NCBI GenBank assembly: GCA_004369085.1
Contig: ML210523.1
Coordinates: forward strand, 1-18,707
Direction: 5' to 3'
DNA from: Coprinopsis marcescibilis
Lineage: Eukaryota > Basidiomycota > Agaricomycetes > Agaricales > Psathyrellaceae
Length of the DNA stretch: 18,707 nt
Positions within the stretch are counted from its first letter, which is position 1. Each line of letters begins with the position of its first letter. Of the stretch, positions 1 to 9,028 are shown in pieces. The notes beneath the pieces are model-generated. The model was not told where the DNA came from. It searched no databases and was given only the letters and a program-made list of their open reading frames with translations. The translations under genes were made by a program, and so were the position numbers.

Positions 1-1276
1 TCCATACAAGTCGAAGTTACGCACTCTGAATTAAAAACCAACATTGATAATAGTGACTTAGCACAAGAGTTACTATTACATGGACGTGTATAATACATCC
101 GCTAGTGCCATGACATAACTCAATATTCAGAACGAACGACGGTATTTCTTGTAAAAATGAAACATACTAGCCAGGACTCGAACCCCAGACCTGCACGTTA
201 AACTCGGCAAATGCCGAGTATAAGCGCCCAGAGTGTATAGTCAAAAAGGACTTACAAGAATCGATGCACATTGCTAAGTCAATACGAGCACAAGTTACCC
301 TACCACAGGACCATAGAAAGATGACAAAGAAAGCGAGGATCTGCCAAGATAAGATAACAAACTGGACATGTGCCTAAGCTGCGGATGATGAGTCGAGACT
401 TAGATAGACTCATAATTCTCATCGAGCACTGCCATGTACCATCTAGACTCAGAAGATTAGACAAATGCTATCAACTGGTGCCATATGGGACTCAATTCCC
501 AAGGAATATTCAACCTTCCCATCAGAATCAAACTTATATCCACACACACCATTTCAACTTGGTGCCCAAACCTGTGATATGTTTCCCCTTTGGTCTGATC
601 TCTTTCCTCTTTTATCTTGTTTAGACTTGTAGATTGTTTGGTTTTGTAAAATTCATCTGTATTTATTTGATTGTAGACCACTGCTTAGCCAAACACCATT
701 CATGTATAAAAGCTAGGTAGAGTTGGTTAAATATATGCTAGATATCGCCTGGTTCATTGCTGTGACCTTGAGTTAACTGCCGAAAGTGTTACTTGAGTCC
801 CCACTGACCTCAGATAGTCTCTAAGAACAAAAATGTAGAGTCAAGAGTTTAAAACCAATACAATTGTGATTTATTGTGATTATTGTGACCATTGAGAGTT
901 TAAGACCCCTTTTCATGTCCTATTGAGTGTTTTAAAGATTGTTGAGCATTTAAGTTGTGTTTAAGCAAGCTTTAGTGTTATTACACCAATAGTGCTAGTG
1001 ACTTTACTTTAGCTAAAGGCTACCGTCGGTCTTTGCCCTTCCAGGCCTTTATAAAACCATGTTACCCATATCACAAACCTGTCAAACCATTATAAAAACC
1101 TAAAGAACTGTCCGTAACAAGTTCTACACTTCACTAAGCGCTAGTTACCTTGTCAAACATTTAGTTCCACTCGGCAACCCCCAAAACAACCCGCAGGAGC
1201 CAACTACGAGCACTAGAATATACATATCATTCATCTAAACCTACGACAAACTTAACTACACCATTTGTCTTTGACA
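1..1276. other. Region without a recognisable gene
   Basis: No reading frame here resembles a protein I recognise; the small ORFs around 370-680 are AT-rich and on opposite strands of the same DNA. A TATAAAAG sequence at about 705-712 and further TATAAAA runs near 1050-1100 are promoter-like. Together with the AT-rich body they would suit an old LTR or another non-coding repeat, but I could not find paired ends or a target duplication. The only structured piece is the tRNA-like stretch near 163-235. Confidence 0.4.
163..235 (-). tRNA. Degenerate tRNA-like sequence (pseudo-tRNA or tRNA-derived SINE piece)
   Basis: Read on the minus strand it contains GGTTCGAGTCC, an exact match to the eukaryotic pol III box B and T-loop consensus, at about 175-185. 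Upstream, GCGC and GTGC could pair as an anticodon stem around an insert holding a perfect 8-bp inverted repeat (ACTCGGCA/TGCCGAGT on the plus strand, about 201-220), which resembles a tRNA intron hairpin. I cannot find a proper D-arm with box A, the acceptor strands do not pair, and the T stem has a mismatch. It is therefore not a functional tRNA. A SINE head or chance similarity are the alternatives. Confidence 0.28.
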
Positions 1277-1981
1277 CTAGGTGATTTGGTTGGGTTTTTG
1301 TTGTTGTGTTGTGTGTTTGGTGTGTTTCTGCTGCTCAGCAGTTAGCATTGCATCACTGGTCTCATCCATTCCCCATGTGTATTCCAGTGCAATCAGATTG
1401 CTGCCATCATTCCAAAGCTGCACTTCCTCCACCAAATCAAACCACTTTCCATTGGTATGTTCAGATGACCACATGGTGTCAAGGGACCGAGACTGGTACA
1501 AATGCAGCTGTTCTGAATGGTGTTCCACAAACCAGTGAGTCCACCACTCTCCAACAACTCCAGGTGGGAACTTCTTCCCCAAACGGGCACAGAGAATCAT
1601 GTCAACCTGTTCCTTTAGATGAATATATGACCAGGGCTGTCCCCAGGCAGCAAACTCAAGAGCAGAATTAACCACCTCTTTTTCCTCCTCTTTTGTAAGC
1701 CAACATTTTGATGTGTTGAATTCCTGGATGCTGGTACCACGATTCACAAGATTTCACAATTTGTTATGATTGGGAGTGACACCAAGGGGTGTTTTGGCAG
1801 ACTTCCAATATTCCTGTTCCACAATGTTGCAAATCTTCTGGAGTCCCTGGTTCTTGTTGGAAGACATATTCACTTGCTCCTGTTGATATAATGCAACTGT
1901 GCGAGCATAGAGCTCTGCCCCAGTTTGGCTTGAAAGCCGTGCTGCTTGGGCTTTGGTTTGCGCTTTTTGCAGCATTGGCAA
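1277..1981 (-). pseudogene. pogo-like (Tc1/mariner) transposase, N-terminal half, broken
   Basis: A cut-and-paste DNA transposase remnant. One minus-strand frame runs from an ATG at 1975 to 1277. It is interrupted by a single TGA at 1754-1756, and the protein similarity continues across it. The N-terminal part (about 1975-1757) is an Ala/Gln-rich helical stretch with KAQTKAQAARLSS and a helix-turn-helix-like QGLQKICNIVEQEYW. The second part has the CENP-B/Tc5-type DNA-binding domain, recognisable from LTKEEEKEVVNSALEFAAWG and the WTHWFVEHH ending, and then reaches WGMDET, where the first catalytic Asp of the DDE domain is expected. After that the frame becomes low-complexity Lys/Thr/Gln and stops, so the rest of the DDE domain is missing. 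No terminal inverted repeats were found. Family assignment is from remembered sequence patterns. Confidence 0.72.
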
Positions 1982-2727
1982 TAATTTGGTGGAGGTTTGA
2001 AGACTGTAGAAGTTGAGAAAATGAATAAATCATCTTCTAAGTGAAAATCCGATAGCTCAGAACTGAATTCTATTTTTACTGCCCCAAGATAGATCCTGCA
2101 GGGGGTGCCTTGATCCCATACCACCACCATCACCTTTTGGGAAAGCACCAACTGGCCCACAGGCTGGCGAGTACACTGAAGGGACAAGGCTTTGGGAGCC
2201 ACAGCACACCACATGTGTCACCTGAACCTTAGCCTAGACTATGGGAGACGCTGCTGCAAGCTGGATAGGGTACTAACCCATCCCCACCATCACCCCCCAA
2301 GAAACGGAGAACTGGCGTAGAAATCAACACCACACCACACCACACCATACCACATGTGCAGGGGTAGCCCCATGGAGAGCCCCAAACATTACACATGCCA
2401 GCGCCTGAGATGTGAACAAGACACTCCCCACCCCAAACCAGTGCTCCCCCCAAACAGCACCCATGGTGGAACTACAAAACAAGGGACAAGGCTACCACTC
2501 ACCCATGAACCACAACCCACAACCATTGCAGCCCTCTCCCCTACTAGGCAAAGGGAAAAGTGCAAACACAACCCGGCACAGACTCGGGCCATATCTCCAG
2601 CCCCATTGGTCATCACAAGAGGACACAACAGCTACAACCTACACAGTAGGATCACCTCACTCCCCATAGAGCTTACCCCACCCATGGACATGGTGCGGCT
2701 CCCCCCACTCTCACAACAACTGGGGCC
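1982..2727. other. Low-complexity, C-rich stretch between two elements
   Basis: Between the transposase remnant and the ORF1-like gene the plus strand is C/A-rich and encodes Pro/Thr/Gln-rich text in one open frame (2354-2731) with no motif I recognise. This may be the decayed N-terminal or leader part of the ORF1-like gene, since it lies in the same frame as that gene's later part. No gene can be asserted. Confidence 0.35.
2328..2354 (+). repeat. CACCA pentanucleotide microsatellite
   Basis: Four perfect CACCA units followed by a TACCA variant and a partial unit. Confidence 0.8.
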
Positions 2728-4558
2728 ATGACAGAACTATTCAGCCCCACAGCTAGTAAACGCAGCCTGGGGAACATGAGCAGCACTCCTGTGAAAGAGC
2801 CAGCTGCAAAGAAAACTGCCCTCAACCCAGATGAGACCAGCCAGCGACAAACCCAGACCCCAACAACAAAACATGGACATAGACGACTGCAACAGGGAAG
2901 GAGAGGAGAAGAACTACAGCGGTGGATGCACACCCAGACCGCCAAGTAGGACTCAACCCAGGACCAGCACCATGCCCCCCTCCCTGCAACCTGAAGTAAA
3001 TGTGCCAACCTTCAATGTGTCACCAAACCCCGGGGTGCCACCCATCCCCTACTTCCATCCACTCCCCACCAGCCCTGATAAGGGATGGGTAAACGGCAAA
3101 ATGACAATTGAGCAGGCGCTACATGACATAAACAAAAAATGCCAAACGAGGATGGAAAGTGCCATTGTGGAAGAACCTTTCCCAGTCTGCTGCTGGAATG
3201 CTGGCACCAGCTGACCCCCACAGGACTGGACCAAACACAAAGAGGGTATTGTTGAAGCTGTCTGTGCCCTTGACAACTCCGAAGCAAAGATAGGAATCTT
3301 GGGACCCAACCCTATACACTAGCAAAACAAGAAATGGTTCTGCCCATACATAATCCTAGGACTCAACAAGAAACAAGCAATGAAACTGATCAAAGCCTAC
3401 TGCCTCCCGGGGCAGAACCTCATCTTCTTTTCTATCCAAGCCATCCCTGTCCCCTCCCCCTTTGCCATGCTCCTATCTGGAAACTCCAACACAGATGACA
3501 ACAACACTGCAAAATGGGTCTGTTACACCACCTTCAACAGTGAAACATGAAGACGAATATGTGTTAATGGAAGAAGAGTGTTACAAGATACAGATGGATT
3601 ATTTTCGGCAATTAGGATCGTTTGATTATGAGTCGGTAGATACCCCTGATTGTCAGTCTGGATCTTGGGGGTATTTTTAGATAGATAAGGAACATGAGGG
3701 AATGATGTAGTAGTTTTTCTTATTTATAGTAAAGATAATGGATGGAACTTATTGATAAAATCGATAAGAGATAAGAGTTGTATATTTAAACTTACCATAG
3801 TTGGTGGTTGTACTTTAGTTTCGATCTTGTTTCTATACTTGTTTACTTGATAGTTCTCGAATAAGACTTTTGCTAGTCTTCTCGTCGACGGATCGTCTTG
3901 CTCAAACACTTCGGAAACTCAATTGTCTTGACGTTAGCTCATCTTGACTTTCTCGACCAACTTCCTTGTCTTGAGGATCTATCGTCTTAACTCTATCGCA
4001 AACTATCAACGAACGACTAAGGTGTACTATTCACCTTGTGTCGTAACAGGGTCCGAGAACAAGTCCAGGCAGCCATGGAAAACCAGAAACTGGACAAATC
4101 ACTGAGTGATACCACAATGCATAGATGGAGGAGGAGATAGCAAACTCTGCTGACAACAACTATGTGCTCACAAAGACGAAGAACTCAGTTGCAGTGATGC
4201 GCTTCCGTAGCAAGAGACACTTTTGGTTCCAAGTACACATCCACCCATACACCAAGACTGCAGTTGACTCCTCACCATGATTGAAGGACTATGCACCACG
4301 TTCTGGAACTCAACAACCAAATACAGCAACTGGGTGGTCATCCCCTCAAATGACATGAACCCCATCACCTGCAACTTCTGCAAAGCACCCAGCCATGATG
4401 TCAAAATATGCACAATCAAAGCAACCCCTGGCCTACCCAAACCCATGCTCAATAATTCCAAGCCAAAAGCAAACACAGCCGCAAGAGGGAAACAGACCCC
4501 AAGCTACAAGGCAGGCAACCACCTAGGAAGAAACCAAGGAGGCCAAGACCAACCCTGA
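2728..4558 (+). pseudogene. Retrotransposon gag/ORF1-like gene with CCHC zinc knuckle, interrupted
   Basis: A nucleic-acid-binding structural protein of a retroelement, probably non-LTR. It starts MTELFSPTASKRS at 2728, shifts frame near 2870 (the MDIDDC text), and continues with a Pro-rich segment and GWVNGKMTIEQAL to 3520. A TGA at 3212-3214 and a TAG near 3320 interrupt it, although the similarity reads on. A solo LTR fills 3521-4048. Removing the LTR and one copy of its 5-bp duplication restores the frame (AKWV then REQVQAAMENQ). Further shifts follow near 4125 and 4277. The C-terminal part (4277-4558) holds CNFCKAPSHDVKIC, an exact C-x2-C-x4-H-x4-C knuckle, followed by a basic Gly/Lys-rich tail. 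No reverse transcriptase follows, so the element is truncated at its 3' side, where copia sequence begins. The subfamily is uncertain; an LTR-element gag is the alternative. Confidence 0.6.
3521..4048 (+). repeat. Solo LTR of the gypsy family, with perfect 5-bp target duplication
   Basis: It begins TGTTACACC and ends TCGTAACA, so the termini TGTTAC/GTAACA are inverted. GGGTC lies immediately on both sides (3516-3520 and 4049-4053), a 5-bp target duplication typical of Ty3/gypsy integration. It is the same family as the LTRs at 7109, 9440 and 14604 but in the opposite orientation. Internal marks in transcription order are an open U3 reading frame (3522-3680, ending WGYF then TAG), the TATA box TATATTTAA at 3781, and the self-priming complement TAGTTTCGATCT at 3816-3827. 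No internal element sequence is attached, so recombination between two LTRs has removed the body. Confidence 0.93.
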
Positions 4559-4639
4559 AACCTGGACACATGGAGGGGCTGATAAGCTCGCACACTGTAA
4601 CTACAACCTAGACCACTATCTACCCTAGAGATCCCCTAC

Positions 4640-5057
4640 TAATGTACACCCCAATCAGAAACAGCAATCGCAACCATCAACATCCTCTGCACCGCTGCCT
4701 GGCAACACTGGCAATCAGCAGCAACAGCCCTTCAAGAAGAAGTGCAGAGGACAGAAGGTCAAGGCTCACATCGCTGCTGCCCAATTGGCAGCAGCTGCTT
4801 ATTCATCAATCACTCCGGATGACTCTACTATGGATATTGACACACCCATGCTTCCCATCCCTCAAAATCCTCCACAACCTCAACAAGCCATACACTCCAC
4901 CCTGGAAATCAGCAAAGGCAGCAAAGTGGTAATGCACTATGCTTGCACTGATATGCCTTCCCACACCTATAGCCAGGGTGCTACTGCCTGCAAATGGGTT
5001 GACCAACTCATCGGCAAGGAAACTCAATCACCATATTTGGCGTACCAGAGTGCCTGA
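4640..5057 (+). pseudogene. gag: copia gag, C-terminal part
   Basis: One plus-strand frame starts within the element without an identifiable start codon and ends at TGA 5055-5057. It has a Gln/Pro/Asn-rich stretch, a basic patch FKKKCRGQKVKAHIAA like the tail of copia nucleocapsids, then an Ala-rich and acidic stretch containing MDIDTPMLPIPQ. The clustered basic residues suit RNA binding. The following pro segment continues in another frame, so a frameshift near 5045-5060 separates them. The zinc knuckle and capsid region lie upstream and are lost. Confidence 0.6.
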
Positions 5058-6000
5058 GATCTCTGTGATGGTCTTGGAGCCCCCAAAACCGCCAAAAACT
5101 CTCAGGCGGTTAGAGGGACTGATTGAGTATCAGCACTCAACAAATGAGCCCATTTGGGAAATTCAAACTCCTACTGATGCCCACAAACAGAGCGTTTCAC
5201 CCACTCAATCCAATGATGGCTGCTATCATACAGCAAAGAAAAGCCTCATTGATCAGATCACTGTCAGCGATACGGGAGGAGAGAAGAAGGAGTTGTATGT
5301 CACTGATATCTACTCTGACAACAAAGACATGGTTTCACTTGGTGATCCCAAGGAAGATATTTATCTATCGTCCTGTCCACCCACTCCTCGATTCTCCCAA
5401 GAACCTGAGGATCCAAGTTGGACTAACAAAAAGAGAGAAGAATGGTGGAACCAACAGGAGGATGCCGGATATCAGGCATATCTCTGAGTGTATGTACTCA
5501 TTTCTTATCGAGATACAGATGAACTAATGCAGGATGATATGCAGCAATGATCCTACCATGTAGATCCAGCAGCAGCCTTATGTAGTACAAGGGCTTTTAT
5601 TTCAGCAAGTACTACATTGTTTTATAATAATATCATTCCATCTGCGTTCTCTTCATCATGTGATCTCTGTAAGAAACAAAAGCATGATGTGCAAAATTGG
5701 ATACTGGACTCAGGAGCCAGTCATCATATGACAATGGACCTGGATGATTTAGTGGATTTCAAAGAAGCTAATGGCGAAGTAGGAACCACTGGAAAATCAG
5801 CTTTGCTGCAGATCAAAGGCATTGGTACCACATTCCTGCAAATGCTAATTGGAAACAAATTAAGCACCATCCGCATACAACCAGTATTATATATACCTAA
5901 ACTCTCTATTCAATTATTATCGGTAGGAGTGTGTCTAAAAGATGGACGCAGCCTAATGGGAAACCTAAGGCATATGTTGCTTCAGAAGGTAGGATCGAAA
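5050..6000 (+). pseudogene. pol: copia gag-pol junction and aspartic protease
   Basis: The frame read from about 5050 encodes an acidic spacer. It is broken by TGA at 5485-5487 and another TGA near 5548, and then reaches the protease. WILDSGASHHMT (about 5698-5733) is the catalytic D-S-G motif of copia proteases, and the following VLYIPKLSIQLLSVG (about 5887-5931) is the typical ending of this domain. A CxxC pair (CDLC) precedes the active site. After about 5960 the frame loses similarity. The retained Asp-Ser-Gly means that the active site itself is unmutated, but the stops make the product non-functional. Confidence 0.82.
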
Positions 6001-6103
6001 GATCCAAGCATTATTGCTCGTCCAAGAGTACTTGGACAGATGATATTTTGGGTTCATATGCATACCTCTGTGTTTGCAACTGTCTTTCAACAAGGCAACA
6101 ACA

Positions 6104-6634
6104 AACATGGTGGATTATGAAATTTTACATCAACATTTTGGACACCCATCAAAAGATGTGTTGATGAAAGCTCAAGATCATACAAGATCTTTCCCCAAAG
6201 GGATTGAATTTCCCAAAGGCAACCCCATATGCCAAGGATGCGCACTTGGAAAAATGCCAGCAGCGTCTTTTCCGCCATCTGACACCTGTGTGACTCAACC
6301 CTTTGAGAAAATCCATAGCGATCTAAAGGAATTTCCTGTGATTTCCTATCACTGCTACAAATATATCATCACCTTTTTGGATGACTTCACATCCCACTTG
6401 TGGATTTTCTTCTTGAAAGAGAAGAGTGAAGTGCTGACAAAGCTAAAGGACTTTATCGTCTATGTGCAGACTCAGTATAATACAACAGTGAAAACTGTCA
6501 TGTCTGATTATGGTGGTGAATACAAGTCCTTGAAACTTGAGCAGTTTCTTCAGGAAAATGGCATCAAAACAATGTCATCAGTACCAAGAACTCCCAAACA
6601 AAATGGTAGAGGAGAGTGTATAAACCGCACTATC
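6104..6634 (+). pseudogene. pol: copia integrase, zinc-binding and most of the catalytic core
   Basis: This joins retrotransposon cDNA to host DNA. The frame contains LHQHFGHPSKDV, then CQGCALGKMP, the HHCC zinc-binding module with both histidines and both cysteines. The rve core follows: KIHSDLKEF (first catalytic Asp), VMSDYGGEY (second Asp) and PKQNGRGECINRTI. In that last motif the Glu normally following Ala/Arg in GRAER-type copia motifs appears as GEC, so its identity as the third acidic residue is plausible. Similarity ends abruptly at about 6634. The next recognisable protein is the integrase-RT linker in another frame, implying a deletion of roughly the last third of the integrase. 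This segment is in a different frame from the protease, so a shift lies near 5960-6100. Confidence 0.88.
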
Positions 6635-7108
6635 ATCCAGAACCTCCAAAGGAACCATCAAACACTTCAGATAGCGGTGATGAGGATAATGCGCCTAATC
6701 CACCACTGGAACCTCCTATTGTACCACAAGAGGATGAGCAACCCCAGGATGATTGGCCACTTGGGAGACTTCGCTCTGGTTGGATTAGGATACAGCCTGC
6801 CCGTCCTGGCAATATCTACAGTGATGAACGCCCTGGAGTTATTCTCCAGAAAACAGATTGTGAGACAGCATGGAAGAAAATTGTCGGCGATACCAAGGGT
6901 AGCTCCCAGAATGGTTGCTTGGCAACCAAGTTGCAAAATCCCAGACACAACTTGGATTCCAAACGTGCTGATTATAGCACTCATGCATCTGCAGTAGACA
7001 CAATGGAGGATGCACGGTTAACCAAATTATGCCATGAAGGGGGAGTTGAATTATGTGATTACTTGCTTGTCAAAGCAGTAGGTGCAAACAAACATCTGAA
7101 TGTGGAAC
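6635..7108 (+). pseudogene. pol: copia integrase-RT linker segment
   Basis: This frame encodes acidic and Pro-rich text (HPEPPKEPSNTSDSGDEDN), then RPGNIYSDERPGV and AVDTMEDARLTKLC, of the type found between integrase and reverse transcriptase in fungal copia polyproteins. It reads open until the gypsy LTR at 7109, where the protein text (HLNVEL) is cut mid-gene; the residues following in that frame to 7140 are LTR sequence. No catalytic motif is expected in this stretch. Confidence 0.65.
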
Positions 7109-7604
7109 TGTTACGACGCAAGGCAAATAGTATGCCTTAGTCGTTGGTCGATAGTTGACGATAGAGTCAAGACGATGGATCGTCGAGATGAACAAGTTAA
7201 TCGAGGAAGTCGAGACGAGTGAACGTCAAGACGATCCGTCGATGAGAAGACTAACAAAAGTCTTATTCATGAACTATCTAAGTACAAAAGAGAAACGAGA
7301 TCGAAACTAAAGTACAACTACCCAGTTAGGTAAGTTTAAATATACAATTCTTATCTCCTTATCAATGTTATCGATAAGTTCCATCCGTTATCATACTAAA
7401 AATAAGAAAAAGTACTACGTCATATCCTCGTGTCCGTTATCTATCTAATAATACCCCCAAGCTCCGGTTTGACAGTCAGGGGTATCTATCGACTCATAAT
7501 CAAACAGTCCCATTCTTCGAAAATAGTCCATCTGTATCTCGAGACACCTGTCCGTGGTTAATACATAGCCGTCTTCGTGTTCCACCATTGGAGATGGTAT
7601 AACA
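7109..7604 (-). repeat. 3' LTR of the gypsy element
   Basis: In element sense it begins TGTTATACC at 7604 and ends CGTAACA at 7109. It contains the U3 reading frame, a TATA-type box near 7330-7340 and the transcript-start complement at 7298-7309 (AGATCGAAACTA on the plus strand, identical to the copies in both solo LTRs). Relative to the 5' LTR it has an extra block of about 40 bp near 7160-7200 and lacks about 35 bp near 7226, and many remaining differences are CG versus TG/CA. Confidence 0.93.
7445..7604 (-). other. U3-encoded reading frame, possible C-terminus of the third ORF
   Basis: Starting at the second base of the LTR, the frame reads VIPSPMVEHEDGYVL, then DYFRRMGLFDYESIDTPDC, and ends GAWGYY then TAG. 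The solo LTR at 3521 carries the aligned peptide without any gap (VTPPSTVKHEDEYVL to GSWGYF then TAG), and the nested LTR at 9945 keeps it as far as FDYESVDT before breaking. The frame is open upstream of the LTR back to 7736, i.e. across the LTR boundary into the end of the third ORF, but one frame over. Substitutions include at least six synonymous third-position changes and about three times as many replacement changes, so selection on it is not proven. Confidence 0.45.
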
Positions 7605-7618
7605 TTACCCCTGTTCTT
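7605..7618 (-). promoter_or_regulatory. Candidate polypurine tract
   Basis: Directly before the 3' LTR, the element strand reads AAGAACAGGGGTAA, purine-rich with a GGGG run, the position where plus-strand DNA synthesis is primed. It is short and interrupted, so the call rests mainly on position. Confidence 0.4.
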
Positions 7619-7637
7619 GACCTGAAGCCTCCTGGAT

Positions 7638-8954
7638 TCAGTCTCGGTGATTGTCATAGTTTCCATATTCGTCCCAGTCATAAGCGTGGGATCCCCAATC
7701 ATTTTCGTCGTCGTCGTGATACTGAGCACGTGCCCTTAAGGCGGTTGGGGTATAGTTGGTGAGTTTGCATTCGTCGTCGTCCGGGAGGTGTCGAGGTGCT
7801 TCTTCTCCACAGGTTTGACATTCATACGTGTGAGGACAGAGGGCTTTAAGATGTTTGTCGGAGCGGCAGGTGAAACAGAGTTTCTTGCTATTTCGAGTGG
7901 GTGGTAGTTGAGGAGTTCGGGTTGTTCCAAAATTGGGAGTACGTTCGTCCTAGTGTGTCCGAATGGTAGAAGGTCCTGGAGTAGTGTTCGACCAGTTATC
8001 ATTCCGATGTCCTTCGACTCGGATAGTGGAAGTTGGGTCGGCGAGTCCGACCGATAATAGAATGGTTTTGCGGGGTCTTTTGGAAGTCGAGTGAGTTCTC
8101 CCTTTGACCATTGGAGAAAAACGTGTCGCGGGGATATGGGGAGTTCGGGTTGGTCCTCGAACGACTTCTTTTCCTTTTCCTGTTGTTCGGGGGTCGGTTG
8201 TCGGGGTCGGGGAATCGGTTCCTGTTCGAGAATTTGCTGATTTTGAGAGATGATCATTTCGAGGTTGGTTGGTTTTTGATGTTCCCGGTTGTCCGGGAGA
8301 GGGTGTCGCATTCTGGGGTAATGGTTTCTTTATTGAAGTAGGGGTTATTTCAACAATGGAGTCGTCTGACTTTACTGATTCCTGTTCTTCTTTTTCTTTC
8401 TTCATTTCCCGATGTTTCTTGTTGCATTCCATCAAGAGTAGGGCCCAAGATTCTTGAAGAGTCTGTCCAAATGAATCCAAATTAGAGAATTGTTGTCGCA
8501 AGTCGTGGAGGAGTTTCTTGGCGTCCTGAATACTTCCGAAAAGTCATTCTTGTTGATATACAAATTGTTGAAACGAAAGGTAAGTGTCAGCCTTGACGTC
8601 GCCAGAGTGGTCTTGATCTCCGTTCATCAGGTCGAAACGATCGGTAGGAATTGAGAAGAATTGATCTGAACCGATGGTACGATAGTACCATTCAGCTATG
8701 TCTTCTTCTTCCTTGGTGCTTGCTGTGCGGTAAGTTCCATCGAATTCCTTTCGAATAGTGTGTTCTCTTTGAGGGGGATGTTCGTATCAATGAGGCAGAT
8801 AAAGGGGGTGTTCATAAGAGGCATATTTTGCGTTTTGAACTTGTTCGAGTTCTTCTTCAGGTTTGGTTGGGTATTCCAAAGCATATTGGCCAGGTCGAGT
8901 GGGGATAGGACCAATGAGCACATCAGAGTAGGCGAGGTCGTTGGTTTGAGACAT
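7638..8954 (-). pseudogene. Third ORF of the gypsy element: zinc-knuckle protein of unknown function
   Basis: One minus-strand frame of about 439 codons runs from ATG 8954-8952 to TGA 7638-7640, broken by TGA 8787-8789, TGA 8544-8546 and TAG 7950-7952, with protein-like composition throughout. The N-terminal third is acidic and Tyr-rich (IPTRPGQYALEYPTKPEEEL, WYYRTIGSDQFFSIPTDRFD). The middle has heptad-like helices (QDAKKLLHDLRQQFSNLDSFG, then KKHREMKKEKEEQE). The next part is basic and Ser/Pro/Thr-rich. The C-terminal part has CFTCRSDKHLKALC, an exact C-x2-C-x4-H-x4-C knuckle, immediately followed by CQTCGEEAPRH...C, a second variant knuckle, then an acidic/aromatic tail (DDDENDWGSHAYDWDEYG). 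It lies 69 nt after the pol stop on the same strand. Retroelement knuckles bind nucleic acid, but its role is unknown. I do not recognise it as gag, envelope or a known accessory family. Confidence 0.68.
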
Positions 8955-9019
8955 TGTTAGATGGGTTGCAGTGGGTGTTTGATCTTGGTAGATTGAAGTT
9001 CTAGTGTCGATTTGTTGTT

Positions 9020-9028
9020 GTTTTTATA
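9020..9028 (-). promoter_or_regulatory. Possible internal TATA box before the third ORF
   Basis: TATAAAAAC overlaps the pol stop codon on the element strand, 74 nt before the third ORF's ATG. A separate transcript for that ORF is conceivable; an A-rich stretch arising by chance is the alternative. Confidence 0.25.

Larger units (their letters stand above)
4640..7108 (+). mobile_element. Ty1/copia retrotransposon remnant
   Basis: Gag tail, protease, integrase and the integrase-RT linker occur in the copia order on the plus strand. The 5' part (LTR and most of gag) is absent, and a deletion near 6635 has removed the end of the integrase. Sequence stops abruptly at 7108, where the gypsy LTR begins in mid-frame, so the gypsy element inserted into this one. 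RT and RNase H are not found in the window; the expected continuation beyond the gypsy element at 14894 is missing. Confidence 0.85.

Noticed and set aside
370..681. Two overlapping small ORFs on opposite strands
   Set aside because: Short, AT-rich, no similarity to any family recognised, no supporting context.
2354..3008. Independent genes in the C/A-rich region (several ORFs on both strands)
   Set aside because: Composition-driven open frames without motifs; only the plus-strand text from 2728 links to the zinc-knuckle protein.
7736..8311. Minus-strand 191-codon ORF overlapping the third ORF
   Set aside because: It is Pro/Gln-rich shadow text in another frame; the zinc knuckles and helical blocks lie in the frame of 8954-7638. 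Its lower end matters only as the possible bridge into U3.
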